A DNA stretch of 64,000 nucleotides from assembly GCF_036417845.1 (NCBI RefSeq), contig NC_090020.1, positions 43,694,425 through 43,758,424 on the forward strand, read 5' to 3'. Below, in pieces: positions 1 to 49,700 of the stretch. Within the stretch, counting starts at the first letter, position 1, and each line of letters opens with the position of its first letter. Origin of the DNA: Apteryx mantelli (lineage: Eukaryota > Chordata > Aves > Apterygiformes > Apterygidae). Position numbers and translations under genes: made by a program. Below the pieces are notes generated by a model. It was not told the DNA's origin. It did not search any database and worked only from the letters and a program-made list of their open reading frames with translations.

Positions 1-506
1 AACAACAAAAGAGAAATTGCAGTAGTATTACAACAACTTTCCCGGAGAAGACTTACTTAGAGCATTTCACCTAGAACATCTAGGCTGTTGCCTTGGTTGA
101 TGTGGGTTCAAGTCAGCTCAGGCACAGAAATGATTTGAATGTGTTTCCCCACATCTTGAACAAGTACTATAATAACTAAGCTATTGTAAGAAATTCTTAT
201 AAGGTTCTCTGATGGTAAGCATACAGGTAAGATTTCAGGCTGTTTTAGTGTGTGAACCACTGCCTGTCAGGAAGATAATTTACCTGTTAATGCCTTTTCC
301 TTGTTCAAGGTGCTTGGGATACGTTGGTGTTTGGTCTTCTAACTGCACACAGGTTTTCATTGGAAACAACTATAGGAACAAACCAATGACTTGTATAGAA
401 TCTAAGAGAGTCCTGTTGACACAGCATCAACTGAATGTTAACCTGGAGAAATTTGGGGGCTTTGCTAAGTGTTTGTGCTTTCTCAGTGTTGCAACTTTTT
501 TTCCAG
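1..506 (+). other. CCDC112: CCDC112 intron (partial, 3' end)
   Basis: Non-coding sequence running up to a splice acceptor (tttttttccag, AG at 505-506). Mammalian CCDC112 has an N-terminal segment before the first exon seen here. I looked for its Lys-rich sequence in these bases and did not find it, so those exons lie upstream of the window. Nothing else recognisable is present. Confidence 0.7.
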
Positions 507-628
507 GCTTGCAACTATAGAAAAAGACAAAAATGGTCATCTTTACAACAGGAGGAGTGATTTCAGGGTAGAATACAGCATACTAGAAGAACTGGAACAT
601 AAAATGAGTGTCAACAGGAAAACTGAAA
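507..628 (+). CDS. CCDC112: CCDC112 coding exon (first in window)
   Basis: Acceptor AG at 505-506, donor GTAAGT at 629. Translation runs LATIEKDKNGHLYNRR then SDFRVEYSILEELEHK, matching the mammalian EKDKHSHFYNQKSDFR segment. Phase is one leading base, 40 codons and one trailing base, which joins the next exon to make a Lys codon. Confidence 0.9.
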
Positions 629-3600
629 GTAAGTGTTTTTTATTCTTTTTGTGTTTTTTTTTTCCCCCTCTACAGTTGTTTGCTTAACTGCTTTATAAAT
701 GTGTAGTATAGAGAGGGATTAGTACAGCTGGGAGGTAAATTCTGATAAAAATTTGGAATTTCAAAGTAGATACTGCTTATAAAGGAAATTTCCACAATTC
801 ACTTGCAAAATTAAGACACACAAATATCTTGGGTCTTCTGTGTTATTAACTGTTTTCTTTTAATCTTGAATGTAGCAGATACTACCCTTATAAAAACTTT
901 AGTGGAAAGTTACTATTTTGGAAACTTAGAAGCAATTTCATATGTGTGTAGCAAAATCTAATGTAGTCTAGCCAAGGTACAATAAATATATCCTTCTCAC
1001 AGAATAAGTTTTTCCTTCACTAATTGCTGAATGTAGATAGGCTTTTAAACGCTGAAGTTTTGTAGTTACGTTTTCCCAGCTTCTTGGATAATGGACATTC
1101 ATAGTCTAAATGGTACTTTGTGCTGGTATGCATAATTTCCTATAGTATCTGTTCCACTTCAGGGCTAATTAAATCCTTCAGGGAAAAAAAGTGACTCCCT
1201 AGTCATAGTCCCTTAATTCTTTCAAGAGCATTCAAATAAATCATGCCATGCCTTCTGATACAGAAGATAAAACAAAATAAATTGAAGAAGGGAAAGACCT
1301 GGAGAAACAACTAAAAATACACTTACCTTTACAAATTTGTATGTGTTTTAATGTGTGCGTTTTGTTTTTTTTTTTAATTGAGGATACCTGTCATATCCTC
1401 TACATCTTACAAGCCTTATGATGTGTAAATATTTCCAAGGGATGACTGAGCTAAGAAGTTCAGAAAACTTTCCAGGCATAAGGAGGGAGCATGGAGATAG
1501 GGATGGAGACGCTGTTACGAAGTGACAGAGAGGACAAAGATGAGAGGTATAAGTCACTAGATGTAAGATATGAAAGAGTGTTAGAGTAGGATCTTTGAGG
1601 GTGTGTACTAGAACCTCCAAGCTTGTTATTTACTGTGCTGCTATGTTCAGGTCTCTGAGCGTGATTTATGTACTCTTAATGTTTCTGTGGTCTCAGCAGG
1701 AACAAGTAGGGTCAGGTCTTAGCTGCACTCTGTTACATTTAGCTCTAGGCTCTCCATTATCCACTGCTTGAAAACAATCCTTTTAGGAAAGGAGATGCAG
1801 TCCCCAGACTCCTCAGTAGCTTAGGTGTATCCAGGACTTCATCACTTTTGTATTTATAGACTCTTGAGAAGGCAAGTGGTGACAAAGCAAACAAGTGCAT
1901 GCAGTTCTTTGGAGCTCCAGAAGACATGGATGATTCTGCTTTAATGAACACAACAAATATGTAAATATAGTTGAAACAGTAAATTCACATGTGCTTACCA
2001 AGTTTTTCCTCTCCACTGTTGAGTGTTTTGAAGCCTAAGTCAGAGTCCCCTCAAAATTCTGGAGAAGCTGACTGCTGCGTAGGCAATACTGTTCTCCAAA
2101 CTCCAGTTACCTGGTAAAAAGTTTTGAGAAAACTAAATTAACCAAGATATGACTCTCCTGTTGACCTCTTTAGAAATATGATCAATTACAGTTTAAAACT
2201 CTGACCCTGTGCTGGGAGATACATGTCGCATTAAAGTATTTAGTATTGCAGCAGCTTTATAAGATCAAACAGAACTTGTAATCCTGTTTAGATGAAATCC
2301 TCAATTTATTTTGGACACTTGATTGCTCTTGTTCTTTTATTGAATTTAATGCACAAAGAAATGTTTAGAACTATCAGCTAGCATCTTATTTTCTTTAACA
2401 GAAACTAAAATCCTACAGAAGCTGTCAAAAATACATAATAATGTGAAGAGACTTCAGCGACAATTAAAAGATGTGAAGCCTACACCAGAATGTAAGTCTT
2501 GTTGGCAGATTTAAGAACATTTTCCTTTAAAGACAATTTTCTTGGATAACTGCTTCTGCTTCTCCTGCACACTCAGGATTCTCCTTCTCCAGTCTGCCTG
2601 CTTTTCTAGGAATCTGGGAAGGGGGATGTAAGAAGGGAGGAGTGAAAGAAAGGATGAAGGCTCTTGCACTTCTCTGTGGAAGCAGAGCAGCTTATTCTGT
2701 CTTGGAGCCAGTGTGGGTTTGTCTCTTCAGGCTGTTGAGAGTCAAGTATTTTTCTAAATGCCAATTTTTCTCCTATGTAAAATAAAACTAGTATTTTAAT
2801 GCAGTGTAGATGTAGCTCCCTTGTCATCTGATAAGAGGTCACAGAGCAGGGTCTACAGGGAATTAATTTCTAGCCATTAGATGACTTGAAGTGCAAGTTG
2901 AAATATTCTGTGGAAAATGCTTAAACAGCTTGTTCAGTTAGATGTCTTGAAACTCTTGGGAAATGAGCATTGAAAGAACCATTCTGCTGCAGTGCTCCAC
3001 TGCTGTGTATGGAGCTCACACTGAAGTTCTACTAGCTGAGGGCTTTACCATGTTGCATACAACACATCTAATTTCATTTATTCAGTTCCTATATTACAAA
3101 AAAACCACACTGTCTTCTTTCTTAAAATGTCAGCAAGATACCAAGAACTAACAAGATATGAAAACAGAACTAAGAGTTTTAGATGATATGGTGGTATCAA
3201 TTTAGCTTTTTTGGTTTGTTTGCTTTTTGTTTTAAAGCTAAGTTAGTTAAACTTACGTGTTCAATTTGTGTCCATGGGGAAGTTGTGCTGGTTTAAACCA
3301 TTCAGATTCTAAACCAGTTTTGTACAGTTGCAAAATAGGCCTTCTCTAGGTAGCTGTTTTACTGGACTTTCCCAAATTGGAACTGAAGCATGCTGACAGG
3401 ACTGTATACAGAATCTAACTTTGATGTTTTGTTGCAGGCCCAGCTTCACTGAAAGTAGGGAGCCGTAGGTTAAATTGGTTTGGTACAACCTGGTGTAAAC
3501 CAAAGATTTGAATGGGCTTCTTAAGTCACTGTAATTGCATTGTTGCAAAAAACAAAGGTGGTAACCCTTTACTTTAGGGTAAGGCTCCCTTAGTCTGTGA

Positions 3601-6600
3601 ATCAGTTGAAACTTACCCAGAATGAGTCACTTGTTTAATTGAAGTAAACATTTATGGGGGGGAGGGGGGAATTTGCATCCCTCTTAGCTAAATCACTGTG
3701 AAATTGCACCTTCTGAGTAGCAGAGAGTTTTCCTTTGAGGAATCCATTTGAGATGGAAATGCAGGCTTTTTTGTACGCTCTTCCCAGAATTCTCTGTAAG
3801 TGTCTGTTTCTGGATAGTGCTGAATTACTGGTAAAGGCTTTAAACTTATTAAGTATTATGCTCTTTTTTCTTCTTTTTTAGTTGTTGGCAAGCTCAGGGA
3901 AATGATGGAAGAAATTGAAAATGCAATCAATGCTTTTAAAGAGGAGCAGAGACAAATGTATGTTTATACATGCTTCAGCTGAAAAAGTGCTTTAATATGA
4001 CTTAAAGTAGTTACACAATGAAAACTTTGTATTAATGTTGTATCATGTAAACTCTTCTCTTGTTTTTCTCTTTTGCTAGTGGTTCCTGTGGTATGTAAAT
4101 GAAAATTTAAACTATCAAGATTCTAATCTTGATAAACAGCCTTTGTGAGAGGTTGTTTGCATAGCTGCTACAGTGATCCAATCTAACAATAATTTGCCTA
4201 TGAAAAGGCTGTTCAGAGAATGATCCTTTTGGGAAGGGGTGGATTTTTTCCCCTTCCTCCTCCTGCTGTCGGGAGGGGATTGAATTAGTAAATGTGTGTT
4301 TCCATTAAAAGGGTAACTTAATTCTGATTGTGTAGTGCTTTATTATGGGATCACTACAACTACTCTGTCATCTGTTACACCATTTCTGTTCATAATCTTT
4401 TAAGAATAGCTTTTGTGTGGAATTGAACAATTCCAAAATTTATTTTCAGTGAACAATGAATGCTGGATTTCTTTTGTTACATTCCAGTGTTTGTTCTCTT
4501 TTTAGGTATGAACAGCTTTTGAAGGAGGAAAAAACTACCATTAATGAACTCAGTATCTTTGAGAAAAAGGTGGAACTGTGGACGTTGGGTAACTCAACAA
4601 CAGAAAAGGGTTTGAGATTACCATCAGCTAGGGTCTCAGTTGATAAAGCACTGCAAAATCATCTGCCTGAAGAAGTAGTAGAGTTTGAAAGATTTCTTCA
4701 GCGAACAGGAGGGCGGCAAGGAGGCTGGGATGATTATGATCATCAATATTTTCTGAAAGCATGGACAAAACACAAAGGAAGGGCATCCTACATGGATGAA
4801 GCCCTTCAGTATCTCTCTGGAAGAACAAAGGAAGATGTTGAACAGCATGATAAATGGTATAGAGAATTTCTACTTTTACAAGAAAGAAAAAAAGAGGTAA
4901 GATAACCTTCTAGGGCTTTTGTAACTTTAAGAAAATACTTATTTTAAAAATACATGGACTTCTTATTTTTGTATTTGCCTCTCTGGTGGTAGTCCTAGGT
5001 AGACTTCTCTAGTAGTTGATGATACAGCTGAAGTCTTTAGCATCTTTACCTTTTCAGTAAATATTTATCTTAAAGGGAGATCAATAAACGTGGATCTAAC
5101 AACATGCTGAAGTGGCCTGTGTATTGCTGGAGTGTATTATACATGCTTTTGATAGCAGTTTTCCAACAAGTTAGGTGCCAACCTTAAAGCAGTAAGCGGT
5201 CCCACCTCATGTTGCAGTTCTTGTTACGTCCTCTTTCTCCAACTATGGGTGTCCTGCTATACTTGTAAGCAATATACCTGTCCCAAACTGGCTTAGAGAA
5301 TTGATTTCTTGAAGAACTATGAACTCATGAGAGAGCTTTGAGCTCTTGCGTAACAAAAGATATGCTGACATAAACACTGAATTATTAAGAAAATAATATA
5401 TGAAATTGTTAATTTGAAGGAAAAAAACAACCTGAAATATGTTTGCATTGAGAAAATCATTTCACACCAACATTCACAACTGTTCTAAGGTAATATGAAT
5501 GCTATAACTTAAATGATTTTAGATAGTAAGCCTTAAACCTGCCTTACAAGAAAGCAGACATAGGTGCTATTTTGCCTTAAGTTGTCTAACTAGACCTTGA
5601 ATTCCTATCTTCAGCTTGTATTCTTGGAGCATATGTTTTCATCTACTATCTGCTACTTGTGACAGACTGAATCAACATGAATGTGTAGGATTTTTATGAA
5701 GACTTTATTTTTTTTTGGTGTTTTCATGCAGTCAATTAAGAAGTGGAAAAAAAAACAGCATGAAGAAAAAGAAGGAATCTTGAAGGAAAAAGAGAAATCA
5801 GAAAAAATATTTAGGAAAGAGTGTTTTCAGCGTGAAGAAGCTCAGAAGCAAAAAGCAGAAGAAGAAAGGAAAAAACAACAAGCAGCAATTGAAGCATGGA
5901 AAAAACAGAAAGCAATAGCTTTTGCAATGGAACAAACATCGCAACTAAAGCTAGAAGAAGAGAAGGAGAAAAAGCAACAAAAAGAACGCCAGCGTCAATG
6001 CCATGTTAAGTTACTGTTGGAAAGGTATACCTTGTTGAAGAAAGAAAAGGAAGAACTTGAAAAGCTTGAGAAGGAGAAAAGGGAGGAAGCTGAAAGGGAG
6101 GAAAGGAAGAAAATTGCTGCAGAAGAAATTACGAAGTTTCAAGAGCGGGTCAGTAATTGCCTTTCCATTATGTATTTGTGCTTAAATTTACCTGCTTCCT
6201 CCTATAATATAATCTGATAACAGTTTTAAAATCCTTAATACCCTAGTTTTACTCATTTAAATCTATTCTAGATTCACTATGAATAATTTTGTCTATGTCC
6301 AAGAAAAAGTGTGAAATTTTATTCTACTTAAGGATGTTACTTTCCCTCAAGGTTTAAGTTCTAAAGGTTTATTCCAACCCATGTTTCATTCTAAATGTAG
6401 AGATGGTTTTGTCTGCTTGAGTGTGACCACGGTTTGGGAAAAACACCTTAGGATGTGCCATTCAAAGAGTACAAATTACTCTCCCTGCTAAAGAAAACAT
6501 TAACAGACCTGATTGCTGTATGCAGATGTGTAAGTAATAAAAAGAATAGATTGAAGGTATTGCAGGTTCTTGTATTTGGAAGTTCAGGTTAGATCCCAGC

Positions 6601-7717
6601 TCACTGTAAATTTCATTACAGGAGAACCAGTATTATTGTCAGCATTCCTGGTAACTTTCATTTTTACAAAGGGTGGTTAAACTACTGGAATCTGTTTTTT
6701 GTCTTTACTATGTAATTGAGGGGAACAAAATATAGCAAGTAGCCATCTAGTGTAACTTAATTCTGCACTATCACAAAATAATTACAAAACAGAGTAGATT
6801 CTAATTCTGTGAAAAAGCTGTGTACCTATTTTGATACAATTTGTTTTATTTTTCCAAAATAAGTTTGCATTTCATTTTAATATATTTTTTCAGGATCTAC
6901 GTAAACTTGAACTAAAGATTCATGAAAAGCAAGCTAAAGAAGAGGAAAAACGAGAAAAAGAAAAGAGATTGGCAAAGTTAAGAGAGAAGGTAGCATTGTA
7001 ATAACATTATTTTAGAACTTCTTTCTGTTACTGACTATCTAGATAAGTAAAAATAATTAGTTTTTAGAGCAAAGCAAGAAGAAGAATTGTTTAAACTATT
7101 GAGCTGCATACACCTCAGACTTAGAGAATTTCCCTGTCTCTGAGCAATAATTATTACAGGTAAGCTGCAACTTGTTTTTTAAAAATGGTTTGCTAACATT
7201 AGTGGACTAAGTAGGCTAGTGTCCAGAAATGTTTTAGGGACATTGTCTGGGTTCTCAGAGTTTAACTTTTTAATTTACTAAAATAACTTAATATTTCATA
7301 GAATAAATGCTTCTAACTTGTTTCCTGTGGCAGCGTGGGCAAAAGTCTCCTTCTCATTAGATGGGTTTATCTTATGTTTTCTTTGCATCTAGCTACATGA
7401 TAAAGACATAATTAGTTTATATAATTCATTCTGTGATTGATGAAGAAGACCAGATATTTTTTCTTTGTTTCACTGTAAGGTTGAAATTCATGCAGCCAGA
7501 AACCCATCCAGGTTGTACAGGCCTACCAAGGGCTGGGAGGAACACACAAAAGAGATCGGACCAACAGGTTCAGAACTGCTTTTGCATATTCCTCATAGGT
7601 AAGGAGAACAACAGTGAATGCATATCACTTTTTTTTTTTGGGGGGGGGGGGGGGGGTTGAGCTGTTTATTTGTTTGTTTATTTCAGAGCTGTCCCAACCT
7701 GGAGACAAGGGTTATAG
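507..7717 (+). CDS. CCDC112: CCDC112, coiled-coil domain-containing protein 112 (3' eight coding exons; 5' end outside window)
   Basis: Join 507-628, 2402-2491, 3882-3957, 4506-4896, 5732-6148, 6894-6989, 7480-7598, 7687-7717. The splice phases are compatible throughout and give about 446 codons to a TAG at 7715-7717. Recognition rests on segments I know from mammalian CCDC112: KDVKPTPE, REMMEEIENAIN, TGGRQGGWDDYDHQ, the Lys/Glu-rich coiled coil containing IEAWKKQKAI, and the C-terminal SRLYRPTKGWEEHTKEIGPTG. The middle block (4506-4896) is more globular; 5732-6148 and 6894-6989 read as a long charged helix or coiled coil. Function is poorly known: human CCDC112 is reported among centriolar satellite and centrosome proteins. 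No catalytic motif is visible. The gene lies head-to-tail with PGGT1B, as in human. No frameshift or premature stop was seen. N-terminal exons are missing only because the window starts inside the gene. Confidence 0.93.
629..2401 (+). other. CCDC112: CCDC112 intron
   Basis: AT-rich intron with consensus donor GTAAGT and acceptor ttaacag. I see no repeat, RNA gene or additional exon in it. Confidence 0.8.
2402..2491 (+). CDS. CCDC112: CCDC112 coding exon
   Basis: 90 bases, donor GTAAGT at 2492. Encodes TKILQKLSKIHNNVKRLQ then RQLKDVKPTPE, which aligns with the mammalian KIHNNVKKLQHQLKDVKPTP segment. Heptad-like Leu/Ile spacing suggests a short coiled coil. Confidence 0.92.
2492..3881 (+). other. 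CCDC112: CCDC112 intron
   Basis: Intron between GTAAGT and a long pyrimidine tract ending ttttttag. It contains a short G-rich run (about 3656-3669) and otherwise unremarkable AT-rich DNA. Confidence 0.8.
3882..3957 (+). CDS. CCDC112: CCDC112 coding exon
   Basis: 76 bases, donor GTATGT at 3958. Encodes FVGKLREMMEEIENAINAF followed by KEEQRQ, near-identical to the mammalian protein over this stretch. The exon ends two bases into a Met codon. Confidence 0.92.
3958..4505 (+). other. CCDC112: CCDC112 intron
   Basis: Intron of 548 bases, GTATGT to tctttttag. Nothing further seen. Confidence 0.8.
4506..4896 (+). CDS. CCDC112: CCDC112 coding exon (conserved WDDYDH block)
   Basis: 391 bases, acceptor TTTAG at 4501-4505, donor GTAAGA at 4897. 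Carries the most diagnostic part of the protein: TTINELSIFEKKVELWTLGN, LPEEVVEFERFLQRTGGRQ, GWDDYDHQYF and HDKWYREFLLLQERKKE. Proline and aromatic residues make this part less coiled than its flanks. Confidence 0.95.
4897..5731 (+). other. CCDC112: CCDC112 intron
   Basis: Intron of 835 bases, GTAAGA to ttttcatgcag. AT-rich, with no repeat or RNA gene recognised. Confidence 0.8.
5732..6148 (+). CDS. CCDC112: CCDC112 coding exon (long charged coiled coil)
   Basis: 417 bases, 139 whole codons, donor GTCAGT at 6149. Extremely rich in Lys, Glu and Gln. Includes the conserved AAIEAWKKQKAI, EKEKKQQKERQRQ and ITKFQER. This is a single continuous helical or coiled-coil segment by composition. Confidence 0.94.
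6149..6893 (+). other. CCDC112: CCDC112 intron
   Basis: Intron of 745 bases, GTCAGT to ttttttcag. Nothing further seen. Confidence 0.8.
6894..6989 (+). CDS. CCDC112: CCDC112 coding exon
   Basis: 96 bases, 32 whole codons, donor GTAGCA at 6990 (a weaker donor than the rest). Encodes DLRKLELKIHEKQAKEEEKR and RLAKLREK, the end of the coiled coil, matching the mammalian order of exons. Confidence 0.92.
6990..7479 (+). other. CCDC112: CCDC112 intron
   Basis: Intron of 490 bases. It starts with the weak donor GTAGCA and ends with an uncommon AAG acceptor (tgtaag, AG at 7478-7479). The reading frame and protein alignment on both sides fix these junctions. Confidence 0.75.
7480..7598 (+). CDS. CCDC112: CCDC112 coding exon (penultimate)
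   Basis: 119 bases, donor GTAAGG at 7599. Encodes VEIHAARNPSRLYRPTKGW then EEHTKEIGPTGSELLLHIPH, the conserved non-coiled tail that identifies the gene well. The exon ends two bases into the Arg codon completed by the last exon. Confidence 0.93.
7599..7686 (+). other. CCDC112: CCDC112 last intron (88 bases) with T11G17 tract
   Basis: A very short intron from GTAAGG to tttatttcag. A run of 11 T (7629-7639) followed by 17 G (7640-7656) takes up about a third of it. The space left for a branch site is roughly 7657-7675, which is tight. Confidence 0.85.
7629..7656 (+). repeat. Homopolymer junction T11G17
   Basis: Low-complexity tract of 11 T directly followed by 17 G within the last CCDC112 intron. 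G17 can form a G-quadruplex in the sense RNA, and its length is likely to vary between individuals and between sequencing runs. Confidence 0.95.
7687..7717 (+). CDS. CCDC112: CCDC112 last coding exon
   Basis: Acceptor tttcag (AG 7685-7686). Encodes AVPTWRQGL and a TAG stop at 7715-7717. Mammalian CCDC112 ends with the similar AIPTWRQGI plus a few more residues, so the bird C-terminus is slightly shorter. Confidence 0.9.
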
Positions 7718-7903
7718 ATGAGCACCTGCGTATCATCTTTACAGGATGATGGTTTCCTTGTATATGAAGTGGCCAACTGTCTTCAGGATTTTTCCACAAA
7801 AGTTGCTCGATGCAACGAAATACTACGTTTGTATTTTGTGAGTGTTGAACTTGAGCTGGTTTTAGCCCGTAGTGTTTTCATCATGGCCTGTATTTCACTT
7901 TGC

Positions 7904-7909
7904 ATTAAA
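7904..7909 (+). terminator. CCDC112: Likely CCDC112 poly(A) signal (ATTAAA)
   Basis: ATTAAA about 190 bases after the stop codon, followed by a TG/T-rich stretch (7920-7948) suitable as a downstream element. It is the best candidate before the PGGT1B CpG island begins. Inferred from sequence only. Confidence 0.55.
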
Positions 7910-7954
7910 AGCGCTTCATTGTGATCAGCTGTTTTCATATTCCTTCTCCAGTTT

Positions 7955-46256
<38,302 letters not shown>

Positions 46257-46790
46257 TTTAGACTTGAATTTAGTTCTGGTAGCATAATTGTAGCCCAAGG
46301 TTAAAAGCCATGTATAACCAATGTGCTCTTTTAAGTGCTGGAGTCATACAATCAGATCTGTGTTGCTGGCATCACTTTGATAGGGAATTGCCTTCAGCCA
46401 GTTATTCTGCATTGGGGAAAAAGAAAATATTTTGGTTATGTAGAAGTTTGTCACCACAGACTGTAAATGGCTCTTCAAATGGCTTTACTTCTGAGAAATC
46501 CCTTGAGGCAATTAAACGTCATTTTTATTTTATTTTTTTAAATTTCTGCGTACAGTGTCAAAATATATAATGGGAAAGTATTTTCAAAATTTGTTTACAT
46601 ATCATACAGTATAGCACAGGACATTGGAGTTCTTTATGACCTTAATGTTTGACACATTTTTGGGTAGAGAATCTCCCATATTATGTCTCAGTTAAAAATT
46701 ACCTTTTGTTGTCTACTTCCAGATTCCATAAACTTTGTTTAAAAAAAAATAAATAAAATTATTTTATTCAATATACTGTACTGTTAAAGT
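46257..46790 (+). other. PGGT1B: PGGT1B 3' untranslated region (probable)
   Basis: AT-rich sequence from the stop to the first strong poly(A) signal. The true 3' end could be further downstream; later AATAAA motifs exist, for example near 48107 and 50199. Confidence 0.5.
46748..46757 (+). terminator. PGGT1B: Overlapping AATAAA poly(A) signals for PGGT1B
   Basis: Two overlapping AATAAA hexamers (46748-46753 and 46752-46757), followed by a T-rich and then ttgtgtgg element near 46787-46796, as expected for cleavage around 46775. Confidence 0.55.
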
Positions 46791-49700
46791 TGTGTGGCCT
46801 TACTAAATGGATTTCCTAATTCTACTTAGTAGCTTCTACACCAGTGTAGTGGATCATTAGCAAGACAGTGTTTTGATCAGAAATATTCTCTTCATGGGTT
46901 ATTAATGAGAGTGCAGAGTATTGATGTATGGCATCGAGATATTCAGCACAATGTTTTGAAAGAGTAGCTATGTGCTAAAGTAGCATCAGAACCTGTTTCT
47001 GAAGCTAAGCCTTTGCAGTACATCAACATTGTACAACTGCACTTTGGTTTTTCAGATATTTTTCCCATTTAGTGTGAAATAATTTTAAGTTTCTTAATCA
47101 TTCTGTGTAATGAATGGAACATTGGGCCTTTAAAATAAGTGGTAGTGGTTTCCTGTCAGAGAGATACAATGAACGTTCTCAGCTTATTTAGTAGGGCCCT
47201 ACTCTGAATGCTTGAAATGCTGCTCAGAATCAAAGCAAATAATTTTGCAGCTGTTGTTTTTGTGGCAGATTAGATTGTGCATCTAAGGCATACAGTAGGT
47301 AGCAGGATATATTTCTACCTGCGCATCATTAAGGTATGTTCTTTTTTCTAATGGACTTCCAAATACCAGTCACCAAAGATCTCTCACGCCAGATCAAGCG
47401 CACCACTTGCCACTGCTGAGCCCGCAGGAGATACTACAGACCCTTTCAGTCAGCAAAAAGAGCTGAAGGAATGACTGTGGTTCTGATCTTGCAATACAGT
47501 GGAAGTAAAAAGGGTGAAGTTATTATCCCCATACCACACATGTCAGAGATTCAATGTGCAGCTTCAGGCTACCAGAACAGTCCCAGAAATTGTTTTTTCT
47601 AAAAGCAGAAGAATTTCTATAGCAGCATTGGAATGTCACCAAGCATGCAGAGAAGGAGCATGGGGCAGCACTTGGAAGAAAGACACTTGCTCTGAGCTAG
47701 AGATGTCCCAAATCCCAGACTCTTTCCCTGCAGGAAGAGAGGCTACGCAGGTGGAAGTACTGTAAGAGCAGGAAGTCTGGAGTGGTGAAAGCGAGAGGAC
47801 TGTAAAGCTAGTACTGGGGAGAGGAAGTGAGGTGCTTGAGTAGGACTGGTGCAGAGTAAGAAAATAATATTAGGATTGGGAGTTATGGAGGGTGAAGACA
47901 AGAGAAAAATAGGGAAGGGAATACAGAGGAAGAATGGGACAAAGTACAGGAAAGGACTAGGGTATGTGCATAGCATAGAGGGGACAAGAGCAAGGGGGAG
48001 GTCCTGGCTCAAGAAGCATGAGAGAATGAAACCAAAAGGATCAAGTTTGGAAATTGCTTTTATTCCCCCCATCCTGAGGAAATGACCTGAAATCTAGCTG
48101 CAAATAAAAAGAAGTGGTAGAATTCCCTGAAAGAGAGGACCCGTCAGGCTGGGGGTTGCACCCTGAACATCTGGGCACTACAGCAGTTCTTTTGGGAGTC
48201 CACACCTGGAGGAGCTCAACAGGACATCTGTCAGTAACGGTGGAGGAAGCTTCCGTGAATATGAGACTCCCAGGCCATGGAAACGAGGTCTACCTAGTGG
48301 AGAATCAATCAAAAAAACAGTTTGGGGTAAAAATGGCTCAAAATAGCATAGTGTATGCTTGTCCTTGACATAGAACGGTGGGCACAAGTTGACCCATGGT
48401 AGAGTGGGGGGTAGTTTTGGAACATGGTGGAGTTACAGTGAAGATGAGATGCAAGTGGAGCTATCTTTCCCTACCCAAGGCCTCTCTACCCTGCTGGAGA
48501 ACTGTCTTACCAGGCTTTTAGCATTTAGTATATCCCCAGCTAGAGGAAGTAGCCGTGAATTTCAGAAGAGGTACGTTCTGCTCAAAGCAAGCTGGTCAAA
48601 GTCACTGCTGGAAAACAGCCAAATAACATACTTTCTTACCTGCCTTTCTGAGGAATGATGTATTTGATTATCTTAAGGCAAATACCTGGTTCGTTGCATA
48701 ATCCAAAACCATGGCTCCTGTGTTTCCCCATCTATGAGCAGGATCTCATCTGTAAGTGATACCAGGGTAAAGGAGCAGAAGCCATAGGACAGCAGTGAAA
48801 AATCACACTCTGCGAAAAATCAGTTACTCCCTTATGGCAAATGATTTAAGTGTTTTACTTAGAAAAGCAGCTAATATTTTTTGCTTTTTCTTTAACTGTA
48901 AACTGCCTTGGCTTGTTAAGCCAGATCTTCCATTTCACGTCCCTTGACCCCCATTTCTTCTCCAACTTTTTCTTTTCAGCTAATAACTTAACAGCATCTT
49001 TTCAGTTTGAATGTTGACAGCACACTTACCCTCTTCTAAAGGCTGCAGAAGGCATATTTGTTTCCAGTTAACTCCTATAGTTTGTTCTGAAGTCAGCAAA
49101 CTGCTTATGCCTTCACCCCTCATTGAGAATCTAATTACTTTGATTGATTTGAGATCTTTAATCTTTTTTAAGTTGACCAAAATTTGTCTTTGTGCTAATA
49201 ACCATCTCTGCACGCATGATGAGTATGACCATTAACTGTTCCTGTGCAGCAGCCATTTAGATTCTGACTTACTATGTGGTTAATGCTGGCCTGCATTGCC
49301 TCTCCCACTTTTGTGGTTATCATGTCTTCTGACTAGCAAAATGATAAATGATAAATTGATAGATAAACGTTTCACAGATAAAAGCAGAAGTGGAGTCTAG
49401 AAGCTAAAATACCTTTAAAAACTATGATGTTCAAATCCAGCTAAAACTTAAATGTAATCTGTAAAGTTTAAATGTAGCTACGAAAAGCAAACCATGAAAT
49501 TACTGTCCACCTGTAATAATTTTGTGTTAACCACAGCTTTACATGACAGAGCTTGAGCCCTCAATAAGGAATTAACAGATGAAATAGCTTTATTGTGTAC
49601 TTGAGGATGTAAAATGTCTTGGCTACAAGGGCTTGCACTGTGGAGAACAGCCACCATTGCAGCCTTTTGATATTTCAGCAGTAGTGTCATACAACAGCCC

